A stretch of 64,000 nt of DNA from Myotis daubentonii (Eukaryota; Chordata; Mammalia; Chiroptera; Vespertilionidae): NCBI RefSeq assembly GCF_963259705.1, contig NC_081847.1:70577754-70641753 (forward strand), given 5' to 3'. A model generated the notes under the pieces. The model saw only the letters and a program-made list of their open reading frames with translations, was not told the origin of the DNA and made no database searches. The position numbers and the translations under genes are program-made. Shown here piece by piece: positions 58,086 to 64,000 of this stretch. Within the stretch, counting starts at the first letter, position 1; each line of letters starts with the position of its first letter.

Positions 58086-58270
58086 CAGAAGAAGGAGGAG
58101 GAGGAGAAGGAGGTAAAGGAGAGGAGAATGAGAATGAGAATGAGAATGAGAATGAGAATGAGAATGAGAATGAGAATGAGAATGAGAATAAGAATAAGAA
58201 TAAGAATAAGAATAAGAATAAGAATAAGAATAAGAATAAGAATAAGAATAAGAATAAGAAGAATAAGAAG
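58086..58270. repeat. Hexanucleotide minisatellite, (GAATGA)n to (GAATAA)n
   Basis: A gga/gaa-rich lead-in is followed by about 10 units of gaatga, then about 13 units of gaataa. The switch is a single G-to-A change that then spreads through all later units. Frames across it (MRMR, IRIR) are artefacts. Confidence 0.97.
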
Positions 58271-58949
58271 TGGATGGGGGAGGCATCTAGAAAACAAAGA
58301 ACAGCAAGTGTTTCTCTTCTGGCACCTTCGTTCTCTGCAATCTTATCTCCTGACCTTGTCTAGTCCAGTTTCAAGCCAGCACCCTGACTACCTCTCAGAC
58401 ATTTGTCACTTACTCACTATATCCATTGCTAAATTGAACAGCAGCCAATCCCAGATTTGCCCACTTCCAGATGTTGCCAATAGCTTACTTCACTGTTTGT
58501 TGCCTCCTCACTTATTAGGAATTAAACACAATATTTGCTAAGACCAGTCAATGACTATGTGCTAAGTGTGTGTTTTGTTTGCTCTAGGTATGGTGTTAAG
58601 GGTTTTCATGCTTAAAGTTAAATGTTTAAGTTAAATTTAATGTATTATTTCATAAGATAGTTCTGAAGGAACTATAACAAAATAAAACTTGTAAAAATTG
58701 GGGTGTTTGGGATTTGCTGACAAGTCAGGAAGCTAAGTCCTTCTGATCAGTCCCCTTCCTCTGGGAGCACTAACTCTGCAGCAAGCCTACACATAACCCT
58801 ACACATCAAAAAGGAGTGTTTATAGAGGCTCCCTAAGCCAAGCAACTGCTGACATATGAGGTATTCAGTTTACTCTCCTTCCTAGATACTTGACCAGCTG
58901 AAGAGAACAGAAAGTCTGGAAACAAAATAGAAAGCCCACATGGCTATCC

Positions 58950-60010
58950 AAGCAACGGGATAGTTATTTGGAAAAAAAAGATTAAATTGGATCCACACCT
59001 CATGCCTTAAACTAGGAAAACTCCAAATGGAGAAGAGCTCTAATTGTAAAAATGGAAACCATAAGAACTAGAAGAAAGCACGTATGAATACATTTAAAAT
59101 CTGGGTGTGGGAAAGGCTTTCTAACTATGGCAGAAACATAGATGCAATAAAAACTGGATAGATGAAAATCTTGTGTGTTAAGAAAACATCACAAATTAAA
59201 AAAATGAATAAGCACACATACACGATAAGCTAAGACAAATGGTAAATTAGAAGAAAATATTTGCAACCAACATCATACTTTTTTAAAAGAATTTTCTTTT
59301 TTTAATTTTTATTTAAGAGGTATTTATATATTAGGCAGATAAGCTCTTAAATACATAAAGAATTCTGAAAATCAAGAAAGAGAAGACAAAAAAAGGAGGG
59401 GTGGGGTCAAGTGGTGGGGGTGGGGGTGGGGGTGGGGGTGCTGAAGACCTGAAAAGATAGTGTGTACACATTAGTCCTTAAACATGAAAAAAAAATTCTT
59501 AGTTCACTCATAATATGAAAAACAAATGAAGCCCTAACCGGTTTGGCTCAGTGGATAGAGCGTCGGCTGGCGGACTGAAGGGTCCCAGGTTCGATTCTGG
59601 TCAAGGGCATGTACCTTGGTTGCGGGCACATCCCCAGTAGGGGGTGTGCAGGAGGCAGCTGATCGATGTTTCTCTCTCATCGATGTTTCTAACTCTCTAT
59701 CCCTCTCCCTTCCTCTCTGTAAAAAAAAATCAATAAAAAAACACACAAATCAAAACTACTTAGAGATGCAATTGCTTACACTTCAGATTAAAAAAATTCA
59801 AAAGTTTGACAACTGTCTATTTATTGGTAAGGGTTCAGGGATACCCACTTTCCCATACTGCTGAATTAGTGCAAAATAGTATAAGTCCTACAAAGGAGAT
59901 CGGGCAATATCTAAATATCAAAATATGAAACAGGGGAAGGTACAGAAGAATCCTTTGGTGTTATATTTGAACTGCAAATATTAACATTAACTCATAATTT
60001 ACTTTAAAAA
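58950..60010 (+). mobile_element. Old L1 ORF2 fragment, split by a Ves SINE
   Basis: gatccacacctcatgcctta, ctaggaaaactccaaatgga, agaactagaagaaagcacgt on the left and cactttcccatactgctgaa, caaaggagatcgggcaatat on the right follow ORF2 order. Frames are broken. The gap also contains a G-rich tract at 59413-59441 (gggggt units). Confidence 0.6.
59531..59745 (+). mobile_element. Ves SINE
   Basis: Head gccctaaccggtttggctca, full body, short A-rich tail. Flanks share only acaaat(g/c)aa. Close to the family consensus. Confidence 0.94.
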
Positions 60011-60345
60011 GTATATACTGTGCTTTTTTCATTAAAGACTTTGAAGCAACAACACCCTGCTACCAATGAGCAAACCTATGGCTCAGATCTGGGTTTCTAA
60101 AGACCATTCCCCACTCTAAGGAACTAAGGCTACTTACGAGAAATAGCTAATTCCAGGTCTAGGGCAGAAAAAGTATAAAATGGGCCTGGACATTTTTTTG
60201 TGTCAAGAAAAACAAGCAAATATTAAAAAACTGATGGGGACATATCAACAGGATACAGGACCCACCTTCAGAGGCTCAACTGGTAAATTTTGGGACACTT
60301 TGAGTAAGCATCAAAAAGATTAAACTGAATAAAAAGAATTCATGA

Positions 60346-61811
60346 AACACCAGATATCAAGCTATATTACAAAGCCACGGTTCTCAAAAATGCCTGGTAC
60401 TGGCAAAAGAACAGATATATAGATCAATGGAACAGAACAGAGAACCAAAAATAGACCCAAGCCATTATGCTCAATTAATATTTGACAAAGGAGTGAGAGC
60501 ATACAATGGAGTCAAGACAGTCTCTTCAATAAATGGTGTTGGGAAAATTGGCAGATACATGCAAAAAAATGAAACTAGATCACCAACTTATACCATACAC
60601 AAAAACAAACTCAAAATGGTTAAAGGACTTAAATGTAGGACGGGATACCATAAAAATCCTACAAGACTCCATAGGCAGCAAAATAGCAGACATATGTCGT
60701 AGCAATATCTTTACCGATACAGCTCCTAGGGCAATGGAAACTAAGGAGAAAATAAACAAATGGGACTACATCAAAATAAAAAGCTCTTCACAGCAAAAGA
60801 AACCATCAACAAAACAACAAGAAAGCCCACTGCATGGGAGAACATATTTGCCAATGCTATTTCAGATAAGGGTTTAATCTCCAAAATTTATAGGGAACTC
60901 ATGCAACTTAACAAAAGGAAGATAAACAATCTAATCAAAAACTGGGCAAAGGACCTAAGTAGACACTTTTCAAAAGAGAACATTCAGAGGACCAAAAAGC
61001 ATATGAAAACATGCTCAAAGTCACTAATCATCAGAAAGATGCAAACCAAAATGATAATGAGGTACCATCTCACACCTGTCAGAATGGCTATCATCAACAA
61101 ATCAACAAAGGACAAGTGCTGGCTAGTATGTGGAGAAAAAGGAACCCTCCTTCACTGCTGGTGGGAATGCAGACTGGTGCAGCCACTGTGGAAAACAGTA
61201 TGGAGTTTCCTCAAAAAGTTAAAAATGGAACTCCCATTTGACTCAGTGATCCCACTTCTAGGACTATATCCCAAGAAACCAGAAACACCAATCAGAAAGG
61301 ATATATGCACCCCAATGTTCATAGCAGCACAATTTACCATACCTAAGATTTGGAAACAGGCTAGGTGCCCATCAGCAGATGAGTAGATTAGAAAACTGTG
61401 GTACATCTACACAGTGGAATACTACGCTGCTATAAAAAAGAAGGAATTTTTACCATTTGCAACAGCATGGATGGAACTAGAGAGCATTATGCTAAGCGAA
61501 ATAAGCCAGTTGGAGAAAGATAAATATCACATGATCTCACTCATATGTGGGATATAATGATCAACATAAACTGATGAATTAAAATGGATCCAGAGACAAG
61601 GTGGCACTGAGCAGACCGTCCAACCTCAGGGAGAAGGCGGGTGGGGGGGGGGCGGTTAGAGATGAACCAAAGGACTTGTATGCACGCATATTAGCATGAC
61701 CAATGGACACAGACACTGGGATGGTGGGGGCTTGCTCTCAGGGGTGGGAGTGGCCGAGGGGGTGTTAATCAGGGGGAAAAGGAGACATGTAATACTTTAA
61801 ACAATAAAAAG
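60346..61811 (+). mobile_element. 5'-truncated L1 with 14-bp target duplication
   Basis: Covers the C-terminal part of ORF2 and the 3' UTR. The duplication aaaagaattcatga at 60332-60345 and 61812-61825 is perfect. In-frame segments include [40 protein letters not shown] and [20 protein letters not shown] (the cysteine-rich C-terminal end of ORF2p). A stop at 61384-61386 and at least one frameshift near 60550-60600 disable it. The 3' UTR has a G-run (ggtggggggggggcgg) and ends aaacaataaaaa. No endonuclease or RT core is present. Confidence 0.93.
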
Positions 61812-61929
61812 AAAAGAATTCATGAGCTCAGAATAATAATCTGAAAGTGAAGAAGTTTAGGGGGAGAAGAGAGAGCTCTTTAGAAAAATGGCCACTCAAC
61901 AACTGTATAATGGTAACAGCAGAGAATAT

Positions 61930-62228
61930 CCTGCTTGGGCAGTGTGCTCAATGGTTAGAGCATCAGCCCATGAACTGAAAGGGTCTCAGGTTCAACTCCC
62001 AGTCAAGAGCATGTACCTGGATTGCAGGTTCCATCCCAGTCCCAATCTTTTTCACATTGATGTTTCTCTCTCCCTCCCTCCCTCCCTCCCTCCATCCCTC
62101 CCTCCCTCTCAGCTTCTCTCTCTCTCTCTCTCCCCGCTTCTGTCCTCCCATCCTCCCTCCCATCCACTCTCTCTAAAAATCAAAGGAAAAAATATCCTGA
62201 AGTGAGGATTAACAACAACAAAAAAGAG
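61930..62228 (+). mobile_element. Ves-related SINE with hairpin tail
   Basis: tgggcagtgtgctcaatggt head, gttcaactcccagtcaagag, a long CCCT tract (about 62070-62160), then atatcctgaagtgaggatta and caacaacaa. Target duplication agagaatat at 61921-61929 and 62229-62237. Confidence 0.85.
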
Positions 62229-62680
62229 AGAGAATATTCTCTTTTTTAGGAAATTCACACACACATAATTATCTCCTTTCTTAGAAAATACAGCTTGATG
62301 TTTAAGAGTAAGTTGCATATATCGCACACCAACCTCTCCTCATTACTTCTGTCATTTCATGTCTGTTTATCCACCCATCTTTACATATGCACCCAAATAA
62401 CTGATAAAAGTTCATCAATAAAAATGACAACTTCTGGGTAGAAATAACAGGTAATTTAAATATGTTTTGTGAAACTATTACAAAAAACCATAAAAACACT
62501 TTATTAAGAAAGCACCATATCTAACAATAAAAATTGTATAATTATTACTATGTACTTCTATGATGCTTCATTAATTCCTTTCAGTCACAATACTGGTGGA
62601 TTTAGAAATTCAGATCTTTAAACCAGGATGAAACACTAAAGATAGTTTTTTTGCGGTTCAATTCTAAAACATGGCATAAA

Positions 62681-62916
62681 TGCTCTGGCCAGTATGGCTC
62701 AGTTGGCTGGGCGTTGTCCCATGCACCGAAAGGTTGCCAGTTTGATTACTGGTCAGGGCACATGCATGGGTTACCAGTTTGATCCCTAGCAGGGAGAGTG
62801 CAGAAGGCCACTGTTTCACTCTCACATCGATGTTTCTCCCTCTCCCTCTTTCTCTCTCTCTCTCTCTCTCTTTCTGTCAAAAATCAATTTTAAAAAATCT
62901 TTAAAATTAAATAAAT
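62681..62916 (+). mobile_element. Older Ves-related SINE
   Basis: gctctggccagtatggctca head, B box gtttgattactgg, (TC)n inside the body. Target duplication aaaac(a/t)tggc(a/t)taaa at 62666-62680 and 62917-62931. Confidence 0.9.
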
Positions 62917-63834
62917 AAAACTTGGCTTAAAAATAAAAGGAATGTGTCTTTTAAGCTAGAGTATAATCATTTGTCTAATTTCTATCACTGTTTACACGAG
63001 AATATGGGGACATCTGCTTTCACATGATGGTCTCATCATAACTTCATGACCACCATGTAAGTAAATAGGAGGAAAGAAAATGTGCACTTATTAGGCACCT
63101 ACCGAGTGCTAGACAATGTACTATTTCACTTAATTCTCAAGTCTTTTGAGGTATATATTGTTATTGCCACCTTACAGGTGAGAAATTTGCCATCGAGGAT
63201 AGAATATCCTTAAACCCTCATCATCAGGTTTTAAGCCTAGTTCACTCCCTCTCATATTGTAAATTCTCTAAAACCAAAATGAAAATTCCTGACCTGTCAG
63301 AACTGCCATTAAATTGAGTGTAGAAAGAGCAGGGGAATGGAATTTTCCCAGTAACCTTATCTTTGAACTTTTCTTTCAGCACTTCTGAGCTAGATGATCA
63401 AATGTGCTGGACAACAGCCTGTCAGTACTGCAAGCGCAAGAGAATCATTCCAAGCTGATTAAAGGCAATGCTGTCCCCAGGGCTTCAGCTGGCTGCTGGG
63501 CTTTGTGTTCCAATGTGAGCGGGGCATTTTTTCAGGTGTATCCCAGGAAATGAAGACGTTCGGTTGAATGATAATACCAGAAACCTGAAGCCATAGGGAG
63601 AGCAGAAAAGTGAAGCTTTGAAAATAGCCATGTCTTGCTGGGATTCTTTTATCTGATGGAGGAAATGCATGAATTCCTATATTAGGACTGGCCCATGTTT
63701 CTTTGTAAGCAGCTTCTGTCGAGCTAAATGGACGATCTGTCTAAGCTCACAGACAAAGGGGTGAATTCATAAGTAACTGTAGGCTATATTTATTTTCCTT
63801 TGAAAAAAATGCTATGTAAAAGCAGAAAGACCCA

Positions 63835-64000
63835 GATGAATCAACTGATGAATGAATAAATAAAATGTGGTATATCCACACAATGGAATATTATTCAGCA
63901 ATAAAATGAAATGAAATACTGATACATGATACAACATGGATGAACCTCAAAAACATTATGCTAAAATGTTCAGAAAGAAGCCAGACACAAAAGATCACAT
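63835..64000 (+). mobile_element. L1 ORF2 C-terminal end fragment, cut by the window edge
   Basis: aatgtggtatatccacacaa, tggaatattattcagcaata, tacaacatggatgaacctca, ctaaaatgttcagaaagaag are the classical end of L1 ORF2. It continues past 64000. Confidence 0.85.

Larger units (their letters stand above)
56568..64000 (-). other. STK4: STK4 intron upstream of the penultimate exon (partial)
   Basis: Runs off the right edge. It contains L1, Ves SINE and microsatellite insertions listed separately. The gaps 56582-57060, 58271-58950 and 62932-63830 show no exon; 63085-63240 is a minus-strand MIR (ttattaggcacctaccgagt, ccaccttacaggtgagaaat). Confidence 0.85.

Noticed and set aside
58086..58270. Regularly spaced direct repeats that might suggest a CRISPR array
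   Set aside because: Six-base units without spacers; a simple minisatellite in mammalian DNA.
60427..61386. Overlapping plus-strand frames of up to 208 codons
   Set aside because: Real L1 ORF2 C-terminal sequence but broken by a frameshift and a stop and lacking the 5' part; annotated as a truncated L1, not as a gene.

Overview
The window looks like nuclear DNA of a vespertilionid (evening) bat. The gene content is mammalian. The repeats are a bat-specific mix: many tRNA-derived Ves SINEs, three HeliBat-type Helitrons with TC...CTAG ends, a SPIN-like hAT fragment, other non-autonomous hAT elements with perfect 8-bp target duplications, two mariner-type families, a half-LINE (HAL1-like) element and young L1 pieces. 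All names come from memory of the families; no search was run.

Two protein-coding genes lie tail to tail. KCNS1 (Kv9.1, a silent modulatory potassium-channel subunit) is on the + strand as two coding exons (1192-2217 and 4905-5375). They join in phase 0 to give 498 residues. The first exon is a CpG island. The probable 3' UTR runs to about 7.9 kb. STK4 (MST1 Hippo-pathway kinase) is on the - strand, and only its last two coding exons are here: 56410-56567 (the linker before SARAH) and 16401-16559 (SARAH and stop), separated by an intron of about 40 kb. Its 3' UTR probably extends down to about 12.6 kb. The rest of STK4 (kinase domain) lies beyond the right edge. The convergent KCNS1/STK4 order matches the human chromosome 20q13 arrangement as I remember it.

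Layout: 1-1.15 kb KCNS1 upstream or intronic DNA with a hAT MITE; 1.15-7.9 kb KCNS1; 7.9-12.6 kb intergenic with old repeats and a hAT insertion; 12.6-16.4 kb STK4 3' UTR; 16.6-56.4 kb final STK4 intron, packed with nested transposons; 56.57-64 kb the next STK4 intron with L1 and SINE insertions.

No operon, CRISPR array, phage or other prokaryotic system is present. The points most worth a second look are these. Two 5'-half tRNA retropseudogenes (tRNA-Arg-TCT and tRNA-Ile) are each bracketed by perfect target duplications. A HAL1-like element with an open ORF1 seems to have carried about 150 bp of downstream DNA (a 3' transduction) that is open in frame and resembles a Tc1/mariner transposase. 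A 128-bp near-perfect inverted duplication is fused to an L1/HAL1 5' end that lacks its 3' half. CTCF-like motifs lie in two Helitrons. An old hAT (Zaphod/Tip100-like) transposase gene has been cut up by six later insertions.
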